Origin: Sympetrum striolatum
Taxonomy: Eukaryota > Arthropoda > Insecta > Odonata > Libellulidae
Direction of reading: 5' to 3'
NCBI GenBank assembly: GCA_947579665.1
Contig: OX388351.1
Span: 1,674,001 to 1,738,000 of the forward strand
Length of the DNA: 64,000 bases
This document shows positions 23,701 to 37,431 of this stretch, in pieces. Position 1 is the first letter of the stretch. The number at the start of each line of letters is the position of its first letter. Both the position numbers and the translations under genes were made by a program. The notes under the pieces were generated by a model. That model was not told where the DNA came from. It ran no database searches and saw only the letters and a program-made list of their open reading frames with translations.

Positions 23701-23976
23701 GTTCTTTTTTAAGTTTCAGGAATATCTATCAGAGGAATAATATGAACGTAATATGAAATGTTGTCCATTTAAATGTAAAAAGACAAACGCCCGGCCAGGT
23801 ATGGAGAAATGTACGGATGATTTTTATCGATGATTATTGATAATTTGAAGAAATAATGTTCGAAAGAAGTATTACTCAAGCGTTGCGGCTGACCTGTTTT
23901 TGTTTTTTAATTAAAAAATATTTCTATCGATTTTAAATCACCCGTAGAAGCATTAAAACCTATGATAGTGTTAAAC
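23701..23976. other. AT-rich spacer
   Basis: No supported gene or repeat. A short palindrome CGTATATATATACG lies at the left edge, near 23685-23698. Confidence 0.35.
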
Positions 23977-24119
23977 CTACTCCCAAGGAAAATCGGACTT
24001 AGAAAAAGTCTGACAGGGCCCCTCTCAGGCCCTATCAGATTTTTTTTAAGTCCGTTTTTCCTTTGGAATTTTCCTGGGTGCACGCCCTTATGTACAAAGT
24101 CGCCTCAACCCTTCCCTTA
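23977..24119. repeat. Head-to-head fold-back SINE, family A, copy A3
   Basis: The left arm (about 23980-24020) is the reverse complement of CCTGTCAGACTTTTTCTAAG and TTTTCCTTGGGA. The right arm (about 24028-24119) is the plus-strand body: TCAGATTTTTTTTAAGTCCG, then TGCACGCCCTTATGTACAAA and CCTCAACCCTTCCCTTA. The tRNA-like head is missing from both arms, leaving a centre of about eight bases. TGTTAAAC occurs on both sides (23969-23976 and 24120-24127) and may be a target-site duplication, which would mean the already inverted and headless unit inserted as such. Confidence 0.7.
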
Positions 24120-24127
24120 TGTTAAAC

Positions 24128-27100
24128 TTAATATTACCAAAGGCAGTGTTTGGTAATATAAAAGCGAGTCAACTGAGAAGACCAAACTTTATTCTCAATG
24201 TATTGTTTTAACTTTCTAAAGGGAAATAGAACGCAACACTGAAAGGCGTGGGAAGCACTGTTCTACAGGAAGCTGCAGTCCTGCATCTCGAATCTTTGCA
24301 GCCTCCGTGACACAAATATATTTATATCCTCCCCTCTCGTCTGCGGTTGCTACTTGTGGTGGAGCGGCAGTGTCGAGTGCCTGTTTCGAGGGTTTTCCGA
24401 GTGGCGGCCGAAGCCAATCGATGCCTCACTCACAAATAGGCTTCGACGCAAGTCCGGCGCACTTTGCGGCCGACGTCAAAACGTTCACCTGATTTTTCCA
24501 ACTTTGAAGAACGCTCGAGGCTCTCGTCGCGAACTTTCGCGCCTATTAATAAAATCGACGGCATTCGCGAAAGGAATACCTTCGGGATCTTCACAACATA
24601 TGCAAGGACTGTGGATTTCAGTCATAGTTTCAGTAGGTTCCACGGGGTTAAAGGATTTTATACAAGCTGTACGTATGGGACTTTACTGTTGGTATCGTAA
24701 CCATTATATCTGCTCAAAACTACATAACCAACAGCATGAAAAACATTTCCATGCAAAACTTCTATTCTCCATGATATTCTGCATTGAAATTATGCATTTC
24801 CAAGCATGCATTAGTTTACTTTATATTAGTAATTTGCAGTTATTATGAAATTGGAATAGTAAACTATGTTGCGAGCAACCTATTTTAAACAGAATACGAA
24901 AATCTTTACTATTTCAGTTATAGCGTTATCATTCAGCTCTTTTAATAAAACTCACGAATTACATTCCAGAGCGCGGGAAACTTACTGTTAGGAAGCGCTC
25001 TAATCAAATTATTTACTTTGAAGCGGAAAAAATACCACAGCAACAAATTTAGTTAAGAGTTACAGATTCTAGACAATCATATAAAATGTAAATGTTCCTT
25101 TAAAACGGTGTTCTAAAATCAGACAATTTTACAATAAGATAAAATATTGTCCTTAGACCTTGGAACTTGGTTCTTTGGATCCCGGATTCTACCACCTAGG
25201 CGATTAATGTGGAATCGAAGAACTGCAGTACTTTTTGGAAATAGAATGTCTTTACAAAATCTGTGACTTAACGATTGGCATAATAAGAATTAAATTCAAA
25301 AGTTAATTTCAGTACCACCTTGGAATAGCAATATCACCAAGGTGAAATAGAAATATATTACAGAAAAAATTCTTTTGGGATAAATAAATAGCATTGCAAC
25401 TTTTTCCACCTATAAATCACTGTATACCCTATATAAACTATACATTCTTGGCCAGTAAGGGTACTAGATTAGGAACCGCAGTTATAGAGCTTGATAAACT
25501 GAACTTTGTCATAAACAGTTACTTCCAATTCATTTTTTTGCAGAAAATATGTTGATGATATATGAAAATCCATACAGTCTGCGTATTATAAACCAAGTTG
25601 GTATATATTTTAGACGGGAAGTATTCTTTCAATTCATACAGATTTGATAAGGAAATATAAAAACGATATCGATGTAATCATAAAAAAGACTCGACCAGGC
25701 TAAATTATCTTCCATGAAAAACAGGAAAGGTATTACAATTGAATCTTTAAAACAACCGAACTGTTAAGGGAATACATTTGAATGTCAGTTTTACTATTTA
25801 TTCCGAAACTGGTTGTCTATCATAAGAAACGTTTTCTTCATGTATGTATTTCTATATCTCGTTCCAAAAAGATAAGGTTAAGATTTAACATTACGTTCAA
25901 AGGAAAAAAACTCTACAGACCTTATCAAGGTGGATAACCGAGAAAATTATCTAAGAATGATTTGAAAATTACACCTGAAAATTAAATATTGCCGCTGAAT
26001 TTCTCTTTCATTAGAAAAATGACCTTCTATAAGATATTTTTTCGTGGTACAGATAGATATTAGACTTTTGAAACATCCTCTGTAAAAGTAATTAAATGAA
26101 TTAATCATCCCTTAGTTTATTAAGCTTTCGGGCATAATCAAATAAATTATAATTTTGTGTGAGCATAAAACAATAACAGGAAAATTAGTGAGATTTATAA
26201 TGTGAATGGGAGATGATATTATAATTTCTTTTGGGAAAAAATAGGATTGAATTTATTCGTGAACATCATACCTGTAGTTCTAGTATTTTACAGTCCTTCT
26301 TAACCCCTAGCTCAAATGAAATGGTTCTTTCAATACTTTCATACGTAAAAGAAGTAAGATTGAATAAATGGTTAGCGAGTACCTTATCTAAATTCTTCTT
26401 GAACAAAAAAACACAATCAAATCGAAGTATAAAATGAAATGTGGCATTTTATCATCATTAAGAAAATATTTGAATTCGTAAGTAAAAAATGAACCTCAAA
26501 ACACTGCCTACTAAAATCCATGACAATATGGAAAATTACGCGTTGAAATACAGATTACAAAACTTACTAAACAATTAAAACGCTTTGTAAAACATTACTC
26601 AATATTTCATTGTATAATTCACATTATAAAATATTCATAATGATCTCTTGCATATTTGAGCGAGCCTATAATATTTTCATATGGGCATATAATGTCGCGT
26701 AGAAATTTGACGCATGGCTACTACGTTGAATCATTTATTAGGAGGTCGTCCTTCCGCGGAATTAATATCAAATTCAAATTTTATCTCCGTTCTCTTCGGT
26801 GGCGTGCAGACAATGAGAAGAGTTATGAGTCCACGTCAATAGAATTTTATTCCTCATTCGTCGTTTCCATCGCTTCAGACTTTGTTTATTTTTGTGATGA
26901 ACAAATATTAGGCTTGAGTTCGCCGCTCGCTTCGAATGTATACATATTTAAGATGCGAAGGGAAAAAAATGAGCCCAAAAAAAGCTGGCAGCTGATAAAA
27001 GATACTTTTTTTACGAGAATTTCGCATAGGAATTTGCGATCCAAAATAAAATACAAAAGCGGTAGGTAAAAATAAATAGGTCAAAAATGAGCCAAAGTTT

Positions 27101-27165
27101 CATAAAAGTGACGCTGGAAACGTGTTTTATTGGAAAATACGGAGTACATGAACTTTCAATTCATA
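24128..27165. other. AT-rich spacer with islets at 24300-24620 and 26650-27070
   Basis: Two CpG-richer islets stand out. Each has an open frame of 130-160 codons (24354-24848 and 26656-27069, plus strand). Neither has a recognisable domain, and the second depends on a non-ATG start. The remainder is featureless. Confidence 0.35.
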
Positions 27166-28575
27166 TCCTTATATATATTTTGCGAAGAGTCCGTCCGTCC
27201 GTCTCCCCCCCCCCCTTATTTCAGGAATGGTTTGACTTAGAGATTACAAACCAACTACATTGTGTTTTTACGAGTTAGAACCCCTAAGAAAACTATTTCC
27301 ATTACTGATAAGGCTCGCGTTCGAACCCAGGAGCCCATATTACGGTTTCATAAGTAATACACGTAAACTTCACTTCTATCGGTTGCAGGGCTTAATTCTT
27401 TTGTAAGATTAAATTAGAAAGAAACGTTTTAAAAAGTCGAAAATACAACTTAAAGAGGGGAAATTAAATAAAGTTTCTTATTATGGTCGTGGAATATCGA
27501 TTTCGATTAGATTGCCAGTATTTTGATAAAATAGAATACGCTTTTGAGGTTATATGAAGGTCCGTTCCCAGTAACTACGAATGCGGTTTTTGAATTCTCT
27601 CGTTAGAACGTGCGGAGAATTAAGGCTCGTGTTGACGTCATGATTGTTTATAGCAACGAAACTATTTACAAATAGTTATGCGGATTTGGCATTAGCGTGT
27701 CACCTTAATTACCTTTTGCGAAATATAGAGGTTAATTGTATACTCCCTGGTAAGTTGAGGACCTTTTTTAATGTTATATTCTGACTTAAATTGTAAAGCA
27801 TATCTATTTACAACAATCGTACCGCGGTCAACGAAAATTATTAACCTGATTAAGTAAGTGAACGTCTTCCTTAATATGGTATTTGTTCTCTTTGAGGTGT
27901 TGAAGTACAAGTGGTGAGGTAGCATCTCACACCTGACTGAAAAGGTAAGGCGTAAATTTGTATATTTATTTTTAGAATGAAAATAATTAAAAATATACCA
28001 GTGCGATAATAATTATAACTAATTGTTACTATCAATTACATAGCATGGAATTATGTAAATGTTAAAACTGGTTTTCTAATCTTAGGTCCGGTATTATAAG
28101 ATATATTTAGAGTCGAGCTTGACTGAAATCGTCACTTAAACTCTAACAAAAAGTATTACAGCTTCATTTATCACTAACTGCTTCACGTATAAAATACAAC
28201 CTAAGGAAAGAAACAAAAAAAAAATACCTTCCGCTCCGACATTGCGCCATTACTTGGGATATTTTCTATATTTTTTTCAGACACAAAATATAGCTGTAAC
28301 TTCTTCTCATCTACAGTGAAATAATAATATTGATATTAAATGCATGTACATGAAATACCTACAAGTATATTTATACTTATTTACTGACCAAACATCGTAA
28401 TTTTCGTTCTCAATCCATTATTATTCATACCAATATAGAATCATAAAGTCATCTACCTAAAGGCTGGGAGGGTCCTCTACCAGTACACCATTAGCTGCTA
28501 ACATCTTTCAGGAGGATAGATTCATTTATGTTTACTTTTTATCCCCGTTGAATTTCAACTGGCACTTCCGCTAGT
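27166..28575 (+). mobile_element. Non-autonomous Helitron, copy D2
   Basis: The left end reads TCCTTATATATATTTTGCG after an A (27165). The right end has a short hairpin (GTTGA...TCAAC around 28547-28559) followed by CTAGT (28571-28575) and a T, the Helitron end rule. Internal similarity to D1 is clear at about 27370-27530 (CACTTCTATCGGTTGCAGGG, then GGGGAAATTAAAT, then TCGTGGAATAT). A (GTCC)n run and a poly-C run lie near the left end (about 27190-27215). At 1.41 kb it is more than twice the length of D1, so one of them has gained or lost sequence. No Rep or helicase coding sequence is visible. Confidence 0.6.
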
Positions 28576-30876
28576 TTGTAAGTAATTTTTAAGAAACAAC
28601 AGATAGATTTGTATAACTCATTCATACGTTACATAAATATACTAAATATATATTATACAGATATTTCCCTTCTAAATAAGCACCAGAAGCGCCCTTTTTA
28701 ATAGCATCGCACGAAATCTTCCCGAATATTATACACAGTATTATATTTTGTTTGAAAATATTACCGTTCTGTGAGTACCACCATTATGCAAAGTAAACAT
28801 AAAAACTCATTTGCCACGCTTGAATATCACGATGAAAAATAATGCGTCAAAAGCCCCGAGTAACAGAAATATTAAAATATTCTAACCGATGTCGATAGAT
28901 ATTCTATTTCTATATACCTATATCCTATTTCTGTATCCATCCCGTGCCATAAAACCTGAAGCATGTGTAATTATTAGGAATGCAATGGCTTTGCAAATAA
29001 AATCACCCCTTAATCGAAATGAATGAAGGAAAGGAATTAAAATTTTGGTGAAGATCAATAGTGATTTTTATATTTTTTATTCACATATTCGCACAATTTG
29101 GCACGTATATGAGACATAATCCATCACAATGTTTCATTGTTCTCAGATCATATATATTAGAAAGTTTCAAGTTTTCAAAAGCTCTTGAATGCAATGAAGA
29201 CTCAATATTCCAGACATTTTGACTAAAAAATAAATTCATATTGAATTTTTTATGGGTGGTACGATCTCAAACTTTGATTAGTAGAATTTTAGGATATTGG
29301 AGAAGCCAACTAGCTCACAGGTAGTTGGTAGTACCACATTCTCTGGAAGTCATGTATTCGTTTTCAAGATGCGTCTTTATTTCCCAGGGATTAAACAGTA
29401 TCGCACCAACTGTATCCCAGATTCATCCATCTTATTTGAATCCGGTAAGCTGCGAATGGAATGAGTAAAAATGTTCACAATTAGATGTTACATTAACCTT
29501 TGAACATCTATTTTTGCAATAGGAACCGTCATACACATACCTATGCCTTCTCATGCAGTTGATTTAGTTTTTCCAAATTCGAAAATTTCGACACTCGCAA
29601 GACTTTTTACTCCTTTTCACTCGAAGCCATTACAACGGCAAGAGGAAAAGTCAAAATTACTTCCCAGAGTAAAAAAATGGTGCGTAATGAGCGAGAAATA
29701 AAATTAGAATCCATACACGCCATGTTTAAAGCCGATTCCATCTAGTTGCTTTCTTCAAGTCCACGCTTCAAACCCTTGAGAATCCAAATCCCCCGTCCAT
29801 AAAAAGTGAGGAGAAAACGAAAATTCTCGTTATGTAAGGTCGAAAAGAAGGGGATTCGCTCTTCGTATTGCTTTGTTTTCTTTCTGCACACTTTTCACTG
29901 CTCGTGGCGAACCATCTGGGACTTTCTAAAAACGTACGTAATGAGGGCATAGTGAATGGAAGAGGGACACAAGATGTACGACATTGTAATGAGGATTACA
30001 TATGGGTGAGGGCTTACCCTGATTACGCTCATAGTATGTGTCACTGGATTTAAACTGGGTTATACGTTTACTGGAACTTACTTTCTATCACAACACGCGT
30101 GTTTCTGTCGTCATTAAAATCTCAGAAACGTGCGTCCATTTCAACGTCTTATTCTCCTTCTCTCAGAGTTTCTTCCTGTTTCTATTACCCTTGATATTCT
30201 TCTCTCACAAGAATGCAACAATAAGGCTGAGAGGCTGTTTTAACCTCAGCTAGTCTACCCCAGTTTCAGTTATACATCTCCTCGTTCCTTTTAAAAACTT
30301 ACCGAGGTTCACTCCTACGATAGCTTGGTGAATTCTAAAAGCGATGGTATGAATGACTAATTAAACGTCGATATGATAACGGACCTTAGACATCCCCTTA
30401 AACCTACATATAAGAATAATGAAAATGAAAAAATAGTTCTCGTTCTATATTTACTAGACTTTATGAGACAGAGTATTAAAAATGTGCAATTTTGAAGCCT
30501 AACATTCCTAAGGAAATGAAAAATAAGACATACTGAATACCAAAAAATATGCATTCAAACACTTAAACGTGTAAGCGATGCAAAGCAAAATGAGTTTCAT
30601 CACTAATTAAAATTGAGCGGAATATTTCCATCTCCTTTCAATGACTTCATGAACAAGATCGGAAGAGAGAATAGTTTAAAATTGTAATTTGTTTTTTCAG
30701 AAAGTAGGGAAAGACCTTTTCCATGTGCAATGCGAGTAAAGTAAAAAGTTAACTATTTTATTCCTTGTCCATAATAGAAACTACTAAAAATCATCTAACA
30801 GAATCTTAGCGATTTCGCCAGTCATATCAGTTAAACTTATAAGTATAGTGTGGTAAAATTATTATAGAATAGTATA
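28576..30876. other. AT-rich spacer with an islet at 29580-29960
   Basis: A weak tRNA-like stretch with a 7-bp hairpin (CCAACTA 29306-29312, TAGTTGG 29322-29328) may be an old SINE head. The islet at 29580-29960 is CpG-richer without a recognised frame. Confidence 0.35.
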
Positions 30877-30880
30877 ATAA

Positions 30881-31365
30881 TGTTGCTCGGTTTTGTGAAC
30901 GGGTGGCGTTAAGTGATTGTTTTGTTTTGTTTTGGACCTCCGGTAGAGGGACACAGGTGTTTGTTTATGCGTAGTATTTTTTGAGTGCACCTCGAGTCAG
31001 TCCCCTGGATGACGCTGGCAGTGTGTGTCGTCCTCCTGCGACTCGAGTTCTCGCCTGACTCATCGCTTCGCATCGCCGGGAGCCTTTGCCTGGTATTACC
31101 ACCACGCTGCCTGCAGTTCCTCTTGCCGAACACCACTTCGCCTTATGGCCAGCGCTACCATCAGTTGTTGTAACATAATTATTATTTAATAATTGTGAAT
31201 TATACATATTTTTTGTCATGTGATTCTGATGTAGTTATTTCTGCTACAAATGTATAGTATAGAGCTGATAAATAAAACAGTTATATCCAGTTATTTGATT
31301 TGACATTGAAAATACTCAATATTGGAATTATTTTTCTGCTATAATACTTTGATGTCTGCAAGACA
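30881..31365 (+). mobile_element. Probable solo LTR
   Basis: The 485-bp interval begins TGTTGC and ends GACA, the TG...CA rule for long terminal repeats, and is flanked by ATAA on both sides (30877-30880 and 31366-31369). A polyadenylation-like AATAAA lies at 31271-31276. The left two-thirds are GC-richer than the flanks and the right third is AT-rich, which fits the U3-R-U5 layout of insect LTR elements. No internal gag-pol sequence and no partner LTR occur nearby, so if the call is right it is a solo LTR left by recombination. A 4-bp duplication is short enough to arise by chance. Confidence 0.45.
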
Positions 31366-31379
31366 ATAAAGCTTTCCGA

Positions 31380-31800
31380 CTCACCGGCGCCAGTCCACGC
31401 AGATCAGAGGGAAACTCCGATGCATTTATCCCTCTATACGTTCCCACAAATAGGATCTTGCATTAATGAAAATTCCATTTCGGCAACCTTGAAATCCTCC
31501 AAAGTCATTCGCTCGGCGGATTCCGAACCATCTGCGCCATCGAAAAATTCCAGCGAATTAAAACTTCGTATCATCTGGAAAATTAGAACGATCCGATGCG
31601 ATCCGCTTACTCGATATTTTCGCGGAAAAACTTTCCTCGAACTTTTCCCCGAACAAAGCGTTCGCCTAAGGAGAAACTCTGAAATCGGCAAAAACTATCT
31701 CATCCTCAGAAATTCCGAGTATAACCCCTTTTCGCAGAGATCTCAAGACGTACGAAGCTCTTGTAGAACGATGAAATGTCATGCATCACTACGGTGCTGA
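31380..31800. other. CpG-richer islet
   Basis: A compositional islet with an open plus frame of 126 codons (31420-31800) and an overlapping minus frame of 85 codons. Neither has a recognised domain. Confidence 0.35.
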
Positions 31801-33239
31801 TGAAGACGGATTCTTTAGTTCCACCTAACTTTACCCTAGCCAATCGTGATTTAAATATCGGAAATGCAGTTAACTCTATTTTTTATTGATTCAAAATTAA
31901 AATCAGACGTTTAAAACCTGAGTTTTCCTTACATCAGAGATCAAATATATGATTTCTGCCCGGTGTGATTGAATATAGAATGTAAGTGGTGACTCGAGAC
32001 GACTGAAGTATTATGACAAAATCCTCGCAATACTTGATCATTAATATGAGGAATGGACTTCCGAAATAAATATTTAGTGTACAAAATGGGAACATAAGAG
32101 AAAGATGTATCTGGAAAACTAGATTCAGGACTAGGTTCTAATCAATCTATCACAAAGACAATGATATTGTAATTAATCATAGCTTAATGAACTTAAATGA
32201 GTTAAGATTAAAAATCCATTTCAATAAGGTATGTCATTGTTTAACTTAAAGCATATTTAATAACAAATTAGAATTTGAGATAGAGAGCTATCGAGTAATT
32301 TACGGTAAGTTATGAGACGGAATCTATAATATGTAATTTAAGAACTTTTAGGAAACCATTTTATCATGTAAATTGCTTGATCAATCTAAAGAGTGGTTTC
32401 ACGTAAAAAAACCAAAAATGTATTACGTCTGGAGATAAATAAATTATTTCCGATAAATAAAAATACTATATGATAATACCTCTAGTATTTTATGGGACTA
32501 ATGTGCTAGTCACTAAAAAATAGAAATATATTGATAAAAAAAATGAAATGCATAAAACTTGTGGAGCGAATGAATAGGAAAATACAACCCATCTTGCAGA
32601 TTTTCCTATGATGATTGAGTCTTGTAAAGCAGGGGTCCAGGGGTCATATTTAGACAAAAATCTTAACTTATACAGATTTTTGCTGTAAAATTAAACAAAT
32701 TATATTTTTTTTCAAAATGATCACATCCTGGTAGAAATCAATACTTTGCCTCCCCTGTATTTGAATTTTTATTTTTCATGTTAGAAGAAGGAGAAGGCTG
32801 AGGGACATCAACCAATCCGGTTGAAGAAAGCCCACAGTTCAGTTCACAGCCATAAAGTACGGCCTTCTTTACGGCTATTCTTCCGCCTGAATAATTTTCT
32901 AGAAACGCTGTTCAGAATCGTTTATATCCGCATGTCCTCTCAAAACCGAGGTCGTCTCAGAAAGTGGCGCTCCGCCGCGCGGACATAGCTCTTGCATCGC
33001 CATCGAAAAGTTGCTTTGTTTATCGGCGTCGCAAATTGTCGCCGGATTTTATTTCAGATTTTTCTTCAGAAAGCTTCAAAGAATATTGTGGTATAAATAT
33101 CTCCGTGTACATTGCGCTTAATCACTACTATTTTTCTCACTTTATATAAAAAATTGCCGAAAAATAGTGGCTCGCCATTTTGTTGTATAAACAATTTAAT
33201 TCAACTTTCATCATTCAAACCTAGTATTATGAAGCATAA
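31801..33239. other. AT-rich spacer with an islet at 32930-33080
   Basis: No supported gene or repeat; the islet is CpG-richer and short. Confidence 0.35.
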
Positions 33240-33560
33240 AGACTAGGTTTATAATAAAGGGTTGTTTTTTGTTCGATGATTTTGCTCATTTTGGTTCAGG
33301 ATTGGCTTGAAATTGAAGAATATTGCAAAAAATCGAGGACCTGTCGTAGGACCTATTTTTCGTAAAACTTGGTCAACTTTGACCCCCTGTACAATTGTAA
33401 CTCGTGGGACCAACCAACGCAAATGATTTTACAGTTATATGCAGAAGTTGTTCAAGAAATATTATGTGAAGTATCAAAGTCCGCACCTAAAAAAAGCACT
33501 TTTTTATTTTTGGCCAGCTTTTTTCGGTTCTAGCCCACTGTGCGACGCCGGGGTGAAATG
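33240..33560. other. Unassigned block of moderate complexity
   Basis: This stretch (GGGTTGTTTTTTGTTCG through TTCGGTTCTAGCCCACTGTG) reads differently from its AT-rich flanks and has the look of an old repeat. I see no second copy in the window and no terminal repeats, so I cannot class it. Confidence 0.2.
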
Positions 33561-36500
33561 AGCCGAGGAAAGCAATAGAGTCTTAAGCGTAAATGTTCCG
33601 TAGGAAGAGAAGAAGTAGAGTTTGGATGATGAAAATACATGGTTACGCCTCAGGAGAGAAATGGCTCGGATCAGAATTGAATCTCAAATGATTCCAGCCT
33701 CGAGATCGCATTCGTAGGGAGGCATTTGCTTGCAAACTAAGTACTATTATCAGATGCGATACTCTGATTTATGCTCTAATATCATCAGTAGTGTAGATCA
33801 ATAGACAGTGACAGTGCTTTTCTACGAGTTTTTTTCTAATGGGACACTAATTTTTTGAGGCACACATTTACATACTTTAATAGATTTTGTTTCAGATTCA
33901 AAGAAATTATTATTCTTAATTCGCACAGTGTTTACAAGCAATTATATTTATAAATCCCCATTATATAACATCGAAACAATCATTGAAGTTAGGCAATATA
34001 GAAGCAGCAAAACAAAAATTAAATCGTTTCAAAAAATCCAATCAAGCTTACATTTTTTTGTGGATAAAGATCCGCAGATCTGCTAAGTAGACCTATTTTA
34101 GTTAATTAAAATTTTAATCATTATTGCTTTGACTGTTCTCCAATCAAATTTGGCCCCAATTATATCTGACACCCAAACTGGAAACACTAAAAAGAAAACG
34201 AATAACAAATAAGTAAGCAACCCTAGTCGTACAAAAACCTTGACGCAGCAAATTGCAAATACTTCAAAATTGAAGATGAAAATGCATAAAATTCGTAAGT
34301 AAATCAGACTCTCGGAAATTGAACACAAATAGTTTCATTGAAATATACTAAGGCATTGCCGGTAAATCAGTTGGTTAGCATTCATATAAATAAAAATTTA
34401 CAAATTATCTTCTTTTAAATAGAGGTTCTGCAAAATGAAAACCGGAGAGCAAGGTGTAATGTTAGGCTAAAATGAAAGTAAAACATGCCCTACCCTTACG
34501 GCTCTGGAACCGTTGATAAAACCTTACAAATGATTATAGATTTACTTCAAAAAGATTCGGAGAGGACAGCAATTAATCACGAAAAGAGAAAATGACGAAG
34601 ATTGAAAAATTCTCGCATGATTTTTATTAATTCTCGGGTGCAGCTGTAGCATTAAACTCGCCGCCAAATTCCAGAACGGGAAGCAGATTGAAATAACATT
34701 AACCCGATGAAAAAATTAATTCGACCGGTCCCTTTCCCCGAATCTCCAGAGCCTCGGCAAACACGTCTGGAAATTAATGCAGGACGCAGCGGAGTTTGTT
34801 TTTGCAATTTATGGAAGTTAAAATAATGAAATTTAACCCGAGACTTCAAAATTCCATCGCGTGATGTTTTGTGTATGCAAAGTGTTATTTGACGCCATTT
34901 TCGTTACATTCCCGTAAACTGATTAGTGTTACAAATTATTCCTAGCATGAAAGTGAAAGTTCGTAAGAGATTTAAGATCTAGGTTGGAAATTTACCAGTT
35001 TGTTGATGGAGTGTCATTTCTTTTTATATCTATTTCTTTAATATAGAATAGGTGTTCACACCATAGGTGTCGCCAAAGTCAACATTTTCCTATGTAAGCT
35101 CTCTCCGTTAAATATTTATCTTTTGCAATAAATTTACGTTTAAGATACAAATTATAAATGTCAAACTTACAATTAATTTCTACAACATCTGGGGTCATGG
35201 TCTAATTCCCTTGAAAATACATTAAACAATTTCTGATTCAATATTTTATGATAATATCCATCTTTATCTCTATACTATGCCTTTATATTGTTAATCCACA
35301 TTTATTCTATTCTCATATTCCATTTTTTCATCATTTAAGTAAAAATTTGTATTGATCTATTTACCTTCTCTACTTGTACAAGTAATACAGCTTGGGATAG
35401 CTTGCTCTCTGCTTTGAATTTGTTACAGAAAAAAGTATTCATCAAAGAATATTGTGGTGTAAATGGCATTTAGGGGAACAAGACTGATAAGCTATGTTTG
35501 ACACCAAAATCTTACTCTAAGAAATTTGAAAAAAAACATAAAACATAAATTCCTCAGCTGAAGGGGTCGTTTGACCACCATCCTGGATTAATCGCATTCG
35601 ATATGATGAGATTCGTTACTTCTCCGATACTACGAATCGGCCAACGCAGTACTTTAAACATAGCACTATTCATTAAATGCATATATTTGTTCAAAAATAC
35701 AATGATATGTATATTGAATACATAGAAACTAGCTCACGAGTGTTCCAAAGCAACTTTTAATAATCTTTTGCACTGTCTCTATCCGTAGAATATCTCTTAA
35801 AAATAACTCTGAAATAAAAATATCAGAATTTTTTGGCCACTTGCAAAACTTTAGCGGTTCTAAGGAGATACTAATACATTTATATAAGTAATGGCACAGA
35901 AGCATTAACCATAAGAAGCTACTACAGGAGAGGAAAAAAGAACGGTCAATTTGGAAGATTCAAATCGAACGTCCGATGGCTGCGTATCTCCGGGAAATAA
36001 GCATAAAAGGGGAATTTGAGAGGAAAAATGGCGAAGGAACGCAATCGGTTCATAAAAAGGAATCAGATTTGAGGAGGGAAATGGAAAATATAATGGAAAA
36101 ACCCAAACGGGATTGAAGAATACTCGAAGAGAAAAAAATATAAGGAAGGAGGGTCAAGATTGTGGACCCAACTAAGTTAAATCAAGGAGACTCGAAATTT
36201 TACTTTAAAAAATGAGGATTTGCGACCAAAATTTGATAATAAACATTCAACGCTCGTTTTTATTTCGTTTGATGTAATTATTTAAATAAAAATTAATTGT
36301 GTCTAAAACGTGTCTGAAAAAATACGAAGAGAATGGTTTACATCAAAGCATAGAATTTTCAAATGTATGAGAGTAATTTATGGTCAGAGAGCATTATTCA
36401 AAGAATTATTGTAACTCCAGGATATTATATGTGATATTTAAAACAAAATTGTTATTTTTTTCAACAGCACCCTATTCGAGATGTTTATCACTCTATTCCC

Positions 36501-37431
36501 AGTTACTGAAGATTTTCCTTTTAGAACTGCAGTAATGTCTCAGCCGCAAGGATGTTTCTCTCCCAGTTGAGATCGGCTTATTGTTCCTCTTGAGTAGTAA
36601 GTAATGCCTCACTCCTATACCGGCCCTGTTTCAGTAATATCGTTTACCTGAAATGTAGCCGCCACTTTCGCCGAGATATGAATCTTAACTCTGTGGAGCT
36701 AATCTTAGATTAAACATTTCATATCCCCTTCTTTGTACAACGGATGACTTCACTAGTCATTCCAAATTTGCTTACCTATAGTAAACGAACAGCAGAGCTA
36801 ATTCAGATATGTTTTACTAAACCCCAGTATCATTTATATTTTATTTGAAAAAATATAAGATACGGTTATTTTAGAGTTATGAATTAACTACCTAGTAATT
36901 ATTAATTGATTAGCGCATACTTTCGCTGATAAGACGATAGTCGAATCATAGAAAGGGCCCCCAAAATCCGGGGTTGTCTTATGTGACAGATACAAAAAAA
37001 ATGATTGCAAATGCAAAAAAATAATACTTGTTCATTCGATAAATAACGAAAAGGACAAAATTCCGTATAATCTTCACAGTATTACTATCCAGATGACGAT
37101 CGCTGATCTATACTATATTCGTAGGCCGTTTATAGTTTGGGAGTCGTTTTATAGGACATACATAGGATATAAGACTATAAAACTTTGACTCTTTTATTTT
37201 TAGACCTCGTCTTACGGGAAGCTCGTTTTTTCTAGAGAAATACATGGTAATTACTTGTTAAAAATTACTATAAAATGAAACCCTCTAAAATGCAGTTTAC
37301 TGTTTTCAAAAACTGATATATAAAGCGAATTCATAAATAATTAAAGGTATACATTATACAATACTTTTCGGTTAAACGAGGTCATAACAAAGTAGCGTTG
37401 GCAAATAAAAAGTCTATCGAAGTTGATAATA
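33561..37431. other. AT-rich spacer with islets at 34620-34870 and 35930-36130
   Basis: Two small CpG-richer or purine-richer islets. No supported gene or RNA. A weak A-box-like word at about 34361-34385 is not accompanied by a B box. Confidence 0.35.

Noticed and set aside
24354..24848. 164-codon plus-strand frame
   Set aside because: Its start depends on a GC-richer islet with other frames also open; the second half is AT-rich with no recognisable motif.
26656..27069. 137-codon plus-strand frame
   Set aside because: It needs a non-ATG start, has no recognised domain, and lies in a compositional islet.
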